Of a stretch of 64,000 nucleotides of DNA, positions 8,180 through 17,905 are shown in pieces. This DNA comes from Hyphomonas sp. (lineage in GTDB: Bacteria; Pseudomonadota; Alphaproteobacteria; Caulobacterales; Hyphomonadaceae), in contig NZ_PNMA01000004.1 of NCBI RefSeq assembly GCF_013823385.1, positions 62,001-126,000 on the forward strand. The letters run 5' to 3'. Position 1 is the first letter of the stretch. Each line of letters begins with the position of its first letter. A program made the position numbers and the translations under genes. Below the pieces are notes generated by a model that made no database searches, had not been told where the DNA came from, and saw nothing but the letters and a program-made list of their open reading frames with translations.

Positions 8180-9807
8180 GCGAAGCCTCCCGGCATCGTA
8201 CACGGTTCGTCGGGCTGGCCATCGGCCTGCTCTTCGTGCTGATGGCGGGCCGGGGCGGTTATCTGGCCCTGTCGGACGCGCCGTCCAGTTCTGCGGCCCG
8301 GCCGATGACGGCGGCGCTTCAGCAGCGTGCGGACATTGTGGACCGTAATGGCGAACTGCTGGCAACTTCGGTGGTTTCCTGGTCCCTCTGGGCCAATCCC
8401 AGCCTGATCTGGGACGGCGCGGATGTCGCCGGGCAGCTTGTCCGTGTGCTGCCGGACCTGAATGAGGCCGATCTTGCCGCCCGCCTGTCTGATCCCAAGC
8501 GCAAATTTGTCTGGGTCAAGCGCGGGCTGACGCCCCGCCAGCGGGCGCAGATCGCTGCGCTCGGCCTGGAAGGGCTCGATTTCCGTGAGGAGGCCCGCCG
8601 GGCCTATCCGCGCGGCGTGCTGGCCGGGCAGGTGCTGGGCTATACCAATGTTGACGGCCAGGGCATTGCCGGGGTCGAGCTTGCCCAGGAGGCCGCGCTT
8701 CAGGGCGGGGCAGCGCCGGTCCGGCTGACGCTGGACATCGGGGCGCAGGCCGCGCTGGAGGCAGAGCTTGCCACCGCGGCGATGGATTATGACATGAAAG
8801 GCGGCGCCGCGATCCTGATGGACACGCGCACCGGCGCCATCCGCGGCATGGCAAGCTGGCCGCCTTTCGACCCCAACCGCGCCAGTGATACGCCTGCGGA
8901 CGACCCTTCCCGCACCAACCGGGCGATCAGCGCGGTTTATGAACTCGGCTCGATCTTCAAGCCGCTGACGATTGCTGCCGCCCTCGATGTGGGCGCGATC
9001 AAGCCCGAAGACCGGTTTCAGGTGGGCCAGCCGCTACTGATCCAGGGCCGGCGGATTTCCGATACGCACTGGTTTGCCCGCGAGGCCAACGCCTGGAAGA
9101 TCCTGTCGGAAAGTTCAAACATCGGCACCGTGCAGGTGAACTATGCGCTGGGCGCCCAGCGCCAGCAGCAGTTTCTGGAACTCGCCGGCCTCACCCGCCG
9201 CGCGCCGGTGGGCCTGCCCGGCTCGGCAGCGCCGCTGGTGCCGCGACGGCTTGATGAAGTGACGGCGGCGACGGTTTCCTATGGCCATGGCATTTCGGTC
9301 ACGCCCATGGCGTTCCTGCTGGCCTTCTCTGCGTTGGGCAATGACGGGCTGATGGTGGCGCCGGTGCTGGTGGAAGATGAAGCTGCACCGACGGCGGAGC
9401 CTGTGCGCCTCTTCTCCAAAGAGACGGCCCATCTCGTAACCGAGATGATGCGCCAGACCGTGGTGGGCGGCACGGCGCGGCGCGCAGAGGTGCCCGGATA
9501 TCGCGTGGCCGGGAAAACCGGCACGGCCGAGAAGCCGGTGCCTGGCGGCTATGCCAAGGACCGGAATGTTTCGAGCTTTGCTGCGGTGTTTCCTGCAGAC
9601 AGCCCCCAATATGCCCTGATTGTGACGCTGGATGAGCCCAAGGCCATCGAGGACGGAAGCATGACCGCGGCTGTGAATGCTGCGCCGGTTGCCGGGCGGA
9701 TCATTGAACGCGTGGCGCCGCTGCTCGAGGTCGATCCGCGATTTGAGGATCTCCGGCCTGCCAGCACGCCGCCCCAGACCCTCTCCCAGAACAGGAGTGA
9801 ACTTTGA
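8176..9807 (+). CDS. ftsI: Septal peptidoglycan transpeptidase FtsI (PBP3)
   Basis: A class B penicillin-binding protein of 543 aa. An N-terminal membrane anchor (about residues 10-30) is followed by the dimerisation domain starting ADIVDRNGELLA. The transpeptidase domain has the nucleophile motif SIFK near residue 259 (YELGSIFKPLT), SSN near 313 and KTGTAEK near 447. It cross-links septal peptidoglycan with FtsW. It overlaps ftsL by four bases and murE by four. The length is ordinary for the family. Confidence 0.96.
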   Translation: MSEASRHRTRFVGLAIGLLFVLMAGRGGYLALSDAPSSSAARPMTAALQQRADIVDRNGELLATSVVSWSLWANPSLIWDGADVAGQLVRVLPDLNEADLAARLSDPKRKFVWVKRGLTPRQRAQIAALGLEGLDFREEARRAYPRGVLAGQVLGYTNVDGQGIAGVELAQEAALQGGAAPVRLTLDIGAQAALEAELATAAMDYDMKGGAAILMDTRTGAIRGMASWPPFDPNRASDTPADDPSRTNRAISAVYELGSIFKPLTIAAALDVGAIKPEDRFQVGQPLLIQGRRISDTHWFAREANAWKILSESSNIGTVQVNYALGAQRQQQFLELAGLTRRAPVGLPGSAAPLVPRRLDEVTAATVSYGHGISVTPMAFLLAFSALGNDGLMVAPVLVEDEAAPTAEPVRLFSKETAHLVTEMMRQTVVGGTARRAEVPGYRVAGKTGTAEKPVPGGYAKDRNVSSFAAVFPADSPQYALIVTLDEPKAIEDGSMTAAVNAAPVAGRIIERVAPLLEVDPRFEDLRPASTPPQTLSQNRSEL

Positions 9808-11240
9808 ACCTCAGGGACCTTTTCCCACTTGCCGAGAATGGCGAGACCGAGATCCTCGGAATGACGGCTGACAGCCGCAAGGTGCAGCCCGGCTGGCTAT
9901 TTGCGGCCTTGAAAGGCAGCGTGCATGACGGGGGGCGGTTTGTGCCCCAGGCCATCGCGCAGGGCGCCGCCGCGATCCTGTCGGATGGCAGTGTGGGCGA
10001 GGTGTCCGTGCCGCATGTGATTGCCGATGAGCCGCGCCGCGCGCTGGCGCTGGCCGCCAGGCGCTTTTACGGCGCGCAGCCCGAATTCGTCGTGGCCGTC
10101 ACCGGCACCAATGGCAAATCCTCGACGGTGGATTTTGCCCGCCAGATCTGGAGCCGGGCAGGGATCAAGGCCGCCTCCATGGGCACGCTGGGCGCCATCG
10201 GCCCGGGCGGCAAGATCGATATCGGCCATACGACGCCCGACCCGGTAACCGTCAGTGAAACGATGAAATTGCTGGCGGGCCAGGGCGTGACGCATTGCGC
10301 GATGGAAGCCTCCAGCCATGGCCTTGAGCAGCACCGCCTCGACGGGGTGGACCTGTCGGCGGTCGCCTTCCTCAACCTCACCCAGGACCATCTGGATTAC
10401 CATCCGACGATGGACGCCTATCTCGATGCCAAGCTGCGCCTCTTCCGCGATCTGGCGCCCAGGGGCATTCCCGCCATCGTCAATGCTGACAGCGATCACC
10501 GCGAGATCGTCGAGGAAACCGCGCGCAAGGCCGGGCTTCAGGTCGTTTCTTTCGGCTGGCGCGGCGAGGATCTCTGGATCGACGAGCTGATGCCCAAGGC
10601 CACCGGCCAGACGCTGTTCCTTTACTGGAAAGATGTCGAGCAGAAGCCGATCGAGCTGCCGCTGATCGGCGAGTTCCAGACGCTGAACGCTTTGGCAGCT
10701 GCTGCGCTCTGCCTGTCGTTGGGCATGGAGTTCCCGGCCGTGGCCGAGGGGCTGGCAAACCTCAAGCCGGTCAAGGGCCGCCTCGAATTTGTCGGCAAGA
10801 CCGAGACCGGCGCGGGCGTGTTCGTGGACTATGCCCATACGCCCGATGGGCTCGACGTGCTGCTGCGCGCGGTCCGTCCGCACACGGCCGGGCGGCTGAA
10901 GGTGATCTTCGGCTGCGGCGGCGACCGGGACGCCAGGAAGCGCCCGATCATGGGCGAGATCGCCAGCCGCCAGGCCGATGATGTGATCGTCACCGATGAC
11001 AACCCGCGCTCGGAAGACCCGGCAAAGATCCGCGCCACGATCCTCGGGGGCACGAGGGGCGCCCGCGAAATCGGCGACCGGGCCGAAGCCATTCACACCG
11101 TAATCCGTGAGCTGAAAAAAGGCGACACGCTGGTGATCGCCGGCAAGGGGCATGAGACGGGCCAGATCATCGGTTCCCAGGTGCTGCCCTTCTCCGACCA
11201 GGATGAGGCGCTGGCCGCCCTGAAAGCGACCGCCCGATGA
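9804..11240 (+). CDS. murE: UDP-MurNAc-L-Ala-D-Glu:meso-diaminopimelate ligase MurE
   Basis: A 478-aa Mur ligase. The N-terminal UDP-binding domain has MTADSRKVQPGWLF, the ATP loop is VTGTNGKSSTVDF, and the C-terminal domain carries VTDDNPRSEDP. The DNPR motif recognises meso-diaminopimelate, so the peptidoglycan should be of the DAP type. Translation begins with TTG at 9804, overlapping the ftsI stop as TTGA, with AGGAG 6 nt before it. The four-base overlap with murF indicates translational coupling. Confidence 0.96.
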   Translation: MNLRDLFPLAENGETEILGMTADSRKVQPGWLFAALKGSVHDGGRFVPQAIAQGAAAILSDGSVGEVSVPHVIADEPRRALALAARRFYGAQPEFVVAVTGTNGKSSTVDFARQIWSRAGIKAASMGTLGAIGPGGKIDIGHTTPDPVTVSETMKLLAGQGVTHCAMEASSHGLEQHRLDGVDLSAVAFLNLTQDHLDYHPTMDAYLDAKLRLFRDLAPRGIPAIVNADSDHREIVEETARKAGLQVVSFGWRGEDLWIDELMPKATGQTLFLYWKDVEQKPIELPLIGEFQTLNALAAAALCLSLGMEFPAVAEGLANLKPVKGRLEFVGKTETGAGVFVDYAHTPDGLDVLLRAVRPHTAGRLKVIFGCGGDRDARKRPIMGEIASRQADDVIVTDDNPRSEDPAKIRATILGGTRGAREIGDRAEAIHTVIRELKKGDTLVIAGKGHETGQIIGSQVLPFSDQDEALAALKATAR

Positions 11241-12673
11241 CAACGCCGCTCTGGACCTCCAGCGATATCGAACTCGTCACCGGCGGCGCGGCCAGCGCGC
11301 CTTTCGAGGTGACCGGCTCGATCTCCATCGACACACGCACCCTGCAGAAGGGTGATCTCTTCGTGGCGCTGAAGGATCAGCGCGACGGGCATGATTTCGT
11401 TGAAGCAGCTTTCAAGGCAGGTGCTGCGGGGGCGCTGGTGGCCCGGCCGATCTCCGGCGGGGCTGTGGTGCAGGTGGCCGATGTGCTTGACGCGCTGACC
11501 CAGCTCGGCATTGCCGCGCGCGTGCGCTGCGGCGCCCATCGCACGGCGGTCACCGGCTCTGCAGGCAAGACATCTGTGAAGGAGATGCTGGCGCAGATCT
11601 ACCGCGCCTTTGGCCCGGCCCACTGGAACGTCAAGAGTTTCAACAATCACTGGGGCGTGCCGCTGACGCTGGCGCGGATGCCGGAAAACACCGCGCGCGC
11701 TGTCTTCGAGATCGGCATGAACACGCCCGGCGAGATCGCCCCGCGCAGCCATATGGTGCGCCCGCATACCGGCATCGTCACCTGCATTGCTGCGGCCCAT
11801 CTTCAGGGGCTTGGCTCGGTCGAAGGCATCGCCGAGGAGAAGTCGAACATCTTTGCCGGACTGGAAGCGGGCGGCACAATCATTCTGCCAGCGGACGATA
11901 AATTCCTGGACTATCTTTCCGAACGTGCCCGGAGTTTTTGCCCCACCGGCAATGTCGAGACGTTCGGAACCTCCCCGGAGGCAACCGCGCGCATCACCGC
12001 CTATGAAACCGATGGCCACACCAGCCGGGTGGATGTGGATATCGTCGGCCGCCGGGCGAGTGTGACGCTGAATGCCGTCGGCGCTCACTGGGCGCAGAAT
12101 GTAGCCGCCGCCCTGCTCGCTGCCAGCCAGTCCGGCCTCTCTGTCACAGATTGTGCCGAGGCGCTGTCAGGCTACGCGCCGCCGCCGGGCCGGGGCACTT
12201 CCGAAACGCTCAACCTGCCGGAAATCGGCGAAATCACGCTGATCGACGACGCTTACAACGCCAACCCGGCCAGCATGCGCGCCGCCCTCAAGGGCCTCTC
12301 TCAACGCGCAGGCACCCGCCGCCTCGCCGCGCTGGGCGACATGCGCGAGATCGGCGACTCTTCGGTTGAGGAACACCGCAACCTTGCCGGGCCGATCGTT
12401 GAGGCAGGGGTTGATGGGGTCTTTCTGGCTGGTACTGAAATGCAACACCTTTCCGAGGCGCTTCCGCGTGATTTGCAGCAAATATCTGCTCAGACGGCGG
12501 ATGAGTTGTGGAATCAGCTGCAAAAAGCACTGCGCGCTGGGGATGTGCTCTTGATCAAAGGGTCGAATGCGTCCGGGATGGGACGAATAGCGGACCGGCT
12601 GCGCCAATGGAGCCAGACGGCCGGAATGGGCAAGATGGATGGCGGCTCAGAAGGAGCTGCGAGGGTAAGCTGA
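11237..12673 (+). CDS. murF: UDP-MurNAc-tripeptide:D-Ala-D-Ala ligase MurF
   Basis: A 478-aa Mur ligase that adds D-Ala-D-Ala and completes the UDP-MurNAc-pentapeptide in the cytoplasm. The N-terminal domain includes [18 protein letters not shown], the ATP loop is [14 protein letters not shown], and the central domain has [15 protein letters not shown] and [10 protein letters not shown], all characteristic of MurF. It sits between murE and mraY, overlapping each by a few bases. Confidence 0.96.
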   Translation: MTTPLWTSSDIELVTGGAASAPFEVTGSISIDTRTLQKGDLFVALKDQRDGHDFVEAAFKAGAAGALVARPISGGAVVQVADVLDALTQLGIAARVRCGAHRTAVTGSAGKTSVKEMLAQIYRAFGPAHWNVKSFNNHWGVPLTLARMPENTARAVFEIGMNTPGEIAPRSHMVRPHTGIVTCIAAAHLQGLGSVEGIAEEKSNIFAGLEAGGTIILPADDKFLDYLSERARSFCPTGNVETFGTSPEATARITAYETDGHTSRVDVDIVGRRASVTLNAVGAHWAQNVAAALLAASQSGLSVTDCAEALSGYAPPPGRGTSETLNLPEIGEITLIDDAYNANPASMRAALKGLSQRAGTRRLAALGDMREIGDSSVEEHRNLAGPIVEAGVDGVFLAGTEMQHLSEALPRDLQQISAQTADELWNQLQKALRAGDVLLIKGSNASGMGRIADRLRQWSQTAGMGKMDGGSEGAARVS

Positions 12674-13866
12674 TGCTGTATGAACTGCTGGCCGCGGACA
12701 GCGGCGTATTCAATCTTCTGAACTACATTACCTTCCGCACCGGTGCGGCGGTCGTCACGGCATTTCTGGTGACGGTGCTGATCGGTGACGGGCTGATCAA
12801 CTTCCTGCGCGCACGCCAGGGCAAGGGCCAGCCGATCCGCGATCTCTCGCTCGAAGCGCAGCTCTCGAAGAAGGGCACGCCCACCATGGGCGGCCTGCTG
12901 ATCTGGGTCGGCCTGATCGTCGCCGTCGCCCTCTGGGGCAACTGGCAGAACCCCTATGTCTGGGTCACCCTCGCCGTCACTTTCTCCTATGCCTTCCTCG
13001 GTTTCCTGGATGACTATGCCAAGGTCACGAAGCATTCGACCGATGGCGTGTCCGCCGGGGCGCGGCTGCTCGCCGGCTTCGGCATCGCGGCGCTCGCCTG
13101 CGCCATCATCATGGGCCTGCACGGGGCGCACACGCCCGCCGGCCATGCCGAATGGGGCCCGCTCAATCCGCTGGCGGAATGGATCGCCGGCTTTGCGCCG
13201 AAAACCTCTGTCCAGCCGGCAGACCCGAATTTCTCGGGCGGCGTGGCCGTGCCTTTCGTCAACAACTACTTCCTGCCGCTCGGCGGCTTCTTCATCCTCT
13301 TCGGGATGATCGTCATCGTCGGCGCGGCCAATGCGGTGAACTTTACCGACGGCCTTGATGGCCTCGCCATCGTGCCGATGACCTTTGCCGCTGCCGCCTA
13401 TGCGATGATTGCCTATCTCACCGGTAACTTCGTGTTCGCCTCCTATCTCGGCATCCAGTTTGCGCCAGGCGCGGGCGAGCTTGCCGTGATCCTCGGCGCG
13501 GTGATCGGGGCAGGCATGGGCTTCCTCTGGTTCAACGCCTATCCGGCGAAGGTCTTCATGGGCGATACCGGCTCGCTTGGCCTCGGCGCCATGCTCGGTG
13601 TGGTCGCCGTGGCAACCAAGCATGAGTTCGCGCTGGTCGTGATCGGCGGCCTGTTCGTGCTGGAAGCGCTGTCGGTGCTGACCCAGATCGGCTGGTTCAA
13701 GATCACCAAGCGCCTGACGGGCGAGGGCAAGCGCATCTTCCTGATGGCGCCCCTGCACCACCATTTCCAGAAGAAGAACTGGCCGGAAACGCGCGTGGTC
13801 GTGCGCTTCTGGATTCTCTCCGTCCTGTTCGCCCTGATGGGCCTTGCCACCCTGAAGCTGAGGTGA
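12673..13866 (+). CDS. mraY: Phospho-MurNAc-pentapeptide transferase MraY
   Basis: Polytopic enzyme of 397 aa (about 10 helices) making lipid I on undecaprenyl phosphate. Family motifs seen: KKGTPTMGG, the aspartate pair [31 protein letters not shown], and the histidine loop APLHHHFQ. It is longer than the roughly 360 aa of E. coli MraY because of about 40 extra residues in a loop around 150-195 (Ala/Pro-rich, then [10 protein letters not shown]). The ATG at 12673 overlaps the murF stop by one base. The frame is open further upstream inside murF, but only this start gives the normal N-terminus. Confidence 0.96.
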   Translation: MLYELLAADSGVFNLLNYITFRTGAAVVTAFLVTVLIGDGLINFLRARQGKGQPIRDLSLEAQLSKKGTPTMGGLLIWVGLIVAVALWGNWQNPYVWVTLAVTFSYAFLGFLDDYAKVTKHSTDGVSAGARLLAGFGIAALACAIIMGLHGAHTPAGHAEWGPLNPLAEWIAGFAPKTSVQPADPNFSGGVAVPFVNNYFLPLGGFFILFGMIVIVGAANAVNFTDGLDGLAIVPMTFAAAAYAMIAYLTGNFVFASYLGIQFAPGAGELAVILGAVIGAGMGFLWFNAYPAKVFMGDTGSLGLGAMLGVVAVATKHEFALVVIGGLFVLEALSVLTQIGWFKITKRLTGEGKRIFLMAPLHHHFQKKNWPETRVVVRFWILSVLFALMGLATLKLR

Positions 13867-13876
13867 TGCAGGCGCC

Positions 13877-15292
13877 ATGATCCCCATTACCGAATACGCT
13901 GGAAAAGACGTTGCGGTGTACGGCCTCGGCCGCACCGGTCTCAGCGCGGCCAAAGCCCTGAAGGCTGGCGGTGCGCGCGTCCATGCGTGGGACGATAATG
14001 AGGAAACCCGCGCCAAGGCCGAAGCCGCCGGCATCGCCCTTTCCGACATCAACAAGCGCGACTGGCAGACTTTTGCCGCGCTCGTCCTGTCGCCGGGCAT
14101 CCCTTACAAATATCCCCAGCCCCACCGCCTTGTGCGCATGGCAGAGATGACCGGCGTTCCGGTGATCGGGGACATGGAACTCTTCGCCCGCGCGGTTCAG
14201 GCTCTGCCGGAGCGGGCGCGTCCGAAGATCGTCGCCATCACCGGCACCAATGGCAAATCCACCACCACCGCGCTGATCGGCCATATCCTGAAACAGGCCG
14301 GCCGCGATGTCCGCGTTGGCGGCAATATCGGCACCGGCGTGCTCGATCTCGCCGCGCTGCATTCCAACGCGGTCTATGTGCTGGAGATGTCGTCCTATCA
14401 GCTCGACCTGGTGAAGAGCCTGCGCTGCGATGTGGCCGTCTTCCTGAACCTCTCGCCGGACCATCTCGACCGGCATGGCAGCATGGATGGCTATCAGGCT
14501 GCGAAGATGCGCATCTTCCAGAACCAGACGGAGAAAGATGTCGCCGTCATCGGGTTTGATGATGTCTACACCCAGTCGATCGCCATTGGCCTCTCGGCCA
14601 AGGGCCCCCAGAAAGTGGTGCAGATTTCCTCCACCTATACCCTCGGCAAGGGCATCAGCGCGGTCGATGGCCGCCTCTATGACAACCAGTCGGGCAAGGC
14701 GGAGTTCGTCGGCAAGCTCGACGAATGCCCTGCGCTGCTGGGCCGTCACAATTACCAGAACGCTGCTGCTGCCTATGCCGCCTGCCGGGCGCTCGGCCTT
14801 GATCCGGGAACGATCATGGCGGGGCTGCGCTCCTTCCCGGGCCTTGCCCACCGGATGGAAGCGGTCGGCGAGATCGACGGCATCCGCTTCATCAATGATT
14901 CAAAAGCCACGAACGCCCAGGCGGCCGAGCAGGCGCTGAGATCATTCAAGAACATCTACTGGATTGCCGGCGGCGTGCCCAAGGCTGAAGGCATTGCCCC
15001 GCTGGCTCCGCTTTTTCCCAACATCACCAAGGCGTATCTGATCGGCCAGGCGGAAGATGTCTTTGCCGCCACGCTGCACGGCAAGGTGCCCAGCCAGGTG
15101 TGTGGCGCGCTCGACCGGGCCGTGGAAGCTGCCTACCGGGACGCCAAGGCGGCCGGTGAGCCCGGCGCGGTCGTTCTCCTGTCGCCGGCCTGTGCCAGCT
15201 TTGATCAGTTCAAGGATTATGAGCAGCGGGGCGACGCGTTCCGCCGTCTCGTGCAGGGCATGATGCCGGCGAGCCTCAAGGTGACCGCGTGA
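13877..15292 (+). CDS. murD: UDP-MurNAc-L-Ala:D-glutamate ligase MurD
   Basis: A 471-aa Mur ligase adding D-glutamate to UDP-MurNAc-L-alanine. The N-terminal Rossmann-like domain has VYGLGRTGLSAAKAL, the ATP loop is ITGTNGKSTTTALIG, and the central motifs are EMSSYQLD and NLSPDHLDRHGSM. The C-terminal domain ends with LLSPACASFDQFKDYEQRG, diagnostic of MurD. It lies 10 bp after mraY and shares GTGA with ftsW. Its D-glutamate substrate would come from MurI, encoded at 59.2 kb in this window. Confidence 0.97.
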   Translation: MIPITEYAGKDVAVYGLGRTGLSAAKALKAGGARVHAWDDNEETRAKAEAAGIALSDINKRDWQTFAALVLSPGIPYKYPQPHRLVRMAEMTGVPVIGDMELFARAVQALPERARPKIVAITGTNGKSTTTALIGHILKQAGRDVRVGGNIGTGVLDLAALHSNAVYVLEMSSYQLDLVKSLRCDVAVFLNLSPDHLDRHGSMDGYQAAKMRIFQNQTEKDVAVIGFDDVYTQSIAIGLSAKGPQKVVQISSTYTLGKGISAVDGRLYDNQSGKAEFVGKLDECPALLGRHNYQNAAAAYAACRALGLDPGTIMAGLRSFPGLAHRMEAVGEIDGIRFINDSKATNAQAAEQALRSFKNIYWIAGGVPKAEGIAPLAPLFPNITKAYLIGQAEDVFAATLHGKVPSQVCGALDRAVEAAYRDAKAAGEPGAVVLLSPACASFDQFKDYEQRGDAFRRLVQGMMPASLKVTA

Positions 15293-16440
15293 GCTACACG
15301 GCCAACGCACCGCTTCTGCCGCGTTCGGATACATCCTGGTTTACCGAATGGCGCCGCACGCTGGACTGGGGGCTGGTTGCCGGCGCTGTCCTGCTGCTGA
15401 GCATCGGGCTTCTAATGTCGCTCGCCGCCGGGCCGTCTGCTTCGGCGCGGATCGGGTATGGGGATGCCTATTACTTCGTCTACCGGCAGGCGGGGCTGGC
15501 GGCGCTCGGCTTCACGATCATGATGGGTTTCAGCGCGCTTGACCGGAAATGGGCGCGGCGCACGGCCACGGCGATTTTCCTCGTCAGTATCGTGATGATG
15601 ATTGCCGTGCTCGGCTTCGGGCATGAGGCCAAGGGCGCCCAGCGCTGGCTGCGCTTTGCCGGTTTTTCCATCCAGCCGAGCGAGACGGTGAAGCCGGCGC
15701 TCATCCTGCTCTGCGGCTGGTTGCTGGCGCAGCGGGAGCTTTATCCCAAAGGCCCCTGGGCGCTGGTCGCCTTCATCTTCTATGCGGTGACGCTTGGCCT
15801 GCTGCTGCTGCAGCCGGATGTCAGCCAGGCGGTGCTGCTGACGGCGGCTTTCCTGACAACCTTCTTCGTCAGCGGCCTGCCCAAACGCTGGGTGGGGATC
15901 TTTGGCCTGGGCGGCGGCGTGCTCGCCGTGCTGCTCTATAACCTGCTGCCCTATGTGAAGGCGCGGGTGGACGTGTTCCTCAACCCCGCCACTGTGGACC
16001 GCTACCAGCTCGACAAGGCGGCCGAAGCCATCAGCCGGGGTGGCCTGTTCGGCGTCGGTCCGGGGGAGGGCCTGGTCAAGGCCCGGCTGCCAGACGCGCA
16101 TACCGATTTCATCTTCGCGGTGATGGCCGAGGAGTTTGGCCTGGTGGCGATTGTCGTGCTGATGGCGATCTTTGCGATGATGGCGATCCGCGGCTTCCGC
16201 GCCGCCGCCCGTATCGAGGACGGCTATGCCCGCACGGCGGCGGCCGGTCTCTTCACCCTGTTTAGCCTTCAGGCGGTCGTGAATATAGGCGTAAACCTCG
16301 CCGTTCTGCCGCCAACCGGCGTGACACTGCCTTTTGTCTCCTATGGCGGCTCTTCCATGGTGGGTATGGGATTGACGCTCGGCCTTGCGCTTGCTCTCGT
16401 CCGCGGCGAAGGCACAAGGAGCCGTGGCCAGTATGGCTGA
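15289..16440 (+). CDS. ftsW: Septal peptidoglycan polymerase FtsW (SEDS)
   Basis: A 383-aa SEDS-family glycosyltransferase polymerising lipid II at the septum with FtsI. It has about 10 transmembrane helices and the family blocks [45 protein letters not shown] and [11 protein letters not shown]. It starts with GTG at 15289, overlapping the murD stop. In LLQPDVSQ the aspartate is kept, while the residue after it is V rather than the F/L common in homologues. The first 25 residues are a polar cytoplasmic tail. Confidence 0.96.
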   Translation: MSYTANAPLLPRSDTSWFTEWRRTLDWGLVAGAVLLLSIGLLMSLAAGPSASARIGYGDAYYFVYRQAGLAALGFTIMMGFSALDRKWARRTATAIFLVSIVMMIAVLGFGHEAKGAQRWLRFAGFSIQPSETVKPALILLCGWLLAQRELYPKGPWALVAFIFYAVTLGLLLLQPDVSQAVLLTAAFLTTFFVSGLPKRWVGIFGLGGGVLAVLLYNLLPYVKARVDVFLNPATVDRYQLDKAAEAISRGGLFGVGPGEGLVKARLPDAHTDFIFAVMAEEFGLVAIVVLMAIFAMMAIRGFRAAARIEDGYARTAAAGLFTLFSLQAVVNIGVNLAVLPPTGVTLPFVSYGGSSMVGMGLTLGLALALVRGEGTRSRGQYG

Positions 16441-17533
16441 CACACCCGATTCAAAACTCGTCATCATCGCAGCCGGGGGCACCGGCGGCCACATGTTCCC
16501 CGCCCGCGCCTTCGCCGATGAAATGCGCGCGCGCGGCTGGAACACGGCGCTGATTTCCGACACGCGCGGCTTGAAATATGCCGCTGACTTCCCGGCAGAC
16601 TGGAAAGAAGAAATCGAGGCTGCCAGCCCCAACTTCCGCAAACCCTGGACGGTTCCGGGCGCCGCGCTGAAGATCAATGCCGGGATCAGCCGCGCCCGCC
16701 GTCTGATGAAACAGCACCGCCCGGCGCTGGTGGCCGGCTTCGGCGGCTATCCGGCTTTTCCGGCCCTGGCGGCGGCGCGCCGCCTCGGCGTGCCAATCAT
16801 CATCCATGAACAGAATGCCGTACTCGGCCGGGTCAACCGCCAGTTTGCCAGACATGCCAAGCTGGTGGCGAGCGGGTTTGACCGGCTTGACCGCCTGCCC
16901 CCCGGCTCGGCCCATATGCCGCTTGGCAATCCCGTGCGCGCGCCGATCCTGGAAGCCGGGCAGATTCCCTATCCGCCTACGGACGAGACGCTGAACATCT
17001 TCATCACCGGCGGCAGCCAGGGCTCGCGCATCATCGGCGAGGTTGTGCCGCTGGCGATTGCAAACCATGTCTCCCCGCCGCTGCGCGTGCGCCTCAAAGT
17101 GGTGCAGCAGGTGCGCGAGGAACAGTATGAGATTGTCTCGAACATCTACCGCAATTCAGGCGTCGCCTGCGAGCTGTCGGCCTTCTTCCGCGACATGCCC
17201 GAACGCCTGGCCGCAGCACACCTCGTGATCGCCCGCTCGGGCGCCGGCACGGTCAGTGAACTGGCCGCTGTCGGGCGCCCGTCCATCCTCATTCCGCTCG
17301 CCATCGCCATGGACGACCATCAGACGGCGAACGCCGAAGCGCTGACCGGAGTTGGCGCCGCCGACATGATCCTGGAAGCCAATGTGACGCCAAAGCTCTT
17401 GGGCGAGCTTATCTCGGCGCGCCTCTCCGACGGCGCAGACCTTGCGGCGCGCGCGGCCGCTGCAAAGTCTGCCGCGCGCCCGGATGCGGCCCAGAAACTG
17501 GCGGAAATGGCGGAGAGGATCGCGGAGTTATGA
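16433..17533 (+). CDS. murG: Lipid II synthase MurG (UDP-GlcNAc transferase)
   Basis: A 366-aa GT28 enzyme adding GlcNAc to lipid I at the inner face of the membrane. The N-terminal glycine loop is [16 protein letters not shown]. It also has [30 protein letters not shown], and the donor-binding [22 protein letters not shown]. An in-frame start exists at 16385, but the ATG at 16433 gives the normal N-terminus and has AAGGAG 11 nt before it. The gene overlaps ftsW by 8 bases. It shares ATGA with the next small membrane gene. Confidence 0.96.
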   Translation: MADTPDSKLVIIAAGGTGGHMFPARAFADEMRARGWNTALISDTRGLKYAADFPADWKEEIEAASPNFRKPWTVPGAALKINAGISRARRLMKQHRPALVAGFGGYPAFPALAAARRLGVPIIIHEQNAVLGRVNRQFARHAKLVASGFDRLDRLPPGSAHMPLGNPVRAPILEAGQIPYPPTDETLNIFITGGSQGSRIIGEVVPLAIANHVSPPLRVRLKVVQQVREEQYEIVSNIYRNSGVACELSAFFRDMPERLAAAHLVIARSGAGTVSELAAVGRPSILIPLAIAMDDHQTANAEALTGVGAADMILEANVTPKLLGELISARLSDGADLAARAAAAKSAARPDAAQKLAEMAERIAEL

Positions 17534-17889
17534 TCCGCAAGTCTGCTTACATCGCGCTCGTGTTTGGCCTGTTCCTCACGATCTTCGAGATCGTGCGCAA
17601 TTGGGGCCACTGGCTGCCCTGGCCATTCTGGCTCGTCAGTTTCATCACGGCAGGCGCGCTCATCTGGGGCGGCCTGCGCACCCTGAACCAGGGCTCCTCC
17701 CGCATGCTGTCAGCCGCATGGGGTGTCACGGTCGGCATCTTCTGGATGTCGTATTTCACGCATGTGCAGGTTCTGGTCGAAGGCACCCAGGTGCAAAAGG
17801 GCGAAGGCCCGATGACGCTGGTGATGGGCCTGATGCTGGTCGTTGCGATTGCCGGGCTTTTGATGTCTCTGACGCGGCGGACGATTTAG
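17530..17889 (+). CDS. Small four-helix membrane protein of unknown function inside the dcw operon
   Basis: A 119-aa hydrophobic protein with about four helices (near residues 5-22, 28-46, 60-78 and 95-113). A short positively charged start (MIRKS) and an arginine-rich end (LTRRTI) suggest both termini are cytoplasmic. It has no enzyme motif I can name. Its ATG overlaps the murG stop as ATGA and it ends 16 bp before murC, so it is certainly co-transcribed and probably translationally coupled with lipid II synthesis genes. This is not a standard dcw member. A role in envelope assembly is inference from position only. Confidence 0.75.
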   Translation: MIRKSAYIALVFGLFLTIFEIVRNWGHWLPWPFWLVSFITAGALIWGGLRTLNQGSSRMLSAAWGVTVGIFWMSYFTHVQVLVEGTQVQKGEGPMTLVMGLMLVVAIAGLLMSLTRRTI

Positions 17890-17905
17890 AAGCGCGAGGT
17901 TTTCC

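Noticed and set aside
12514-14100. A 528-residue leftward open frame opposite mraY
   Set aside because: It has His/Asp/Gly-rich composition typical of antisense frames in high-GC DNA, opposite a clear MraY.
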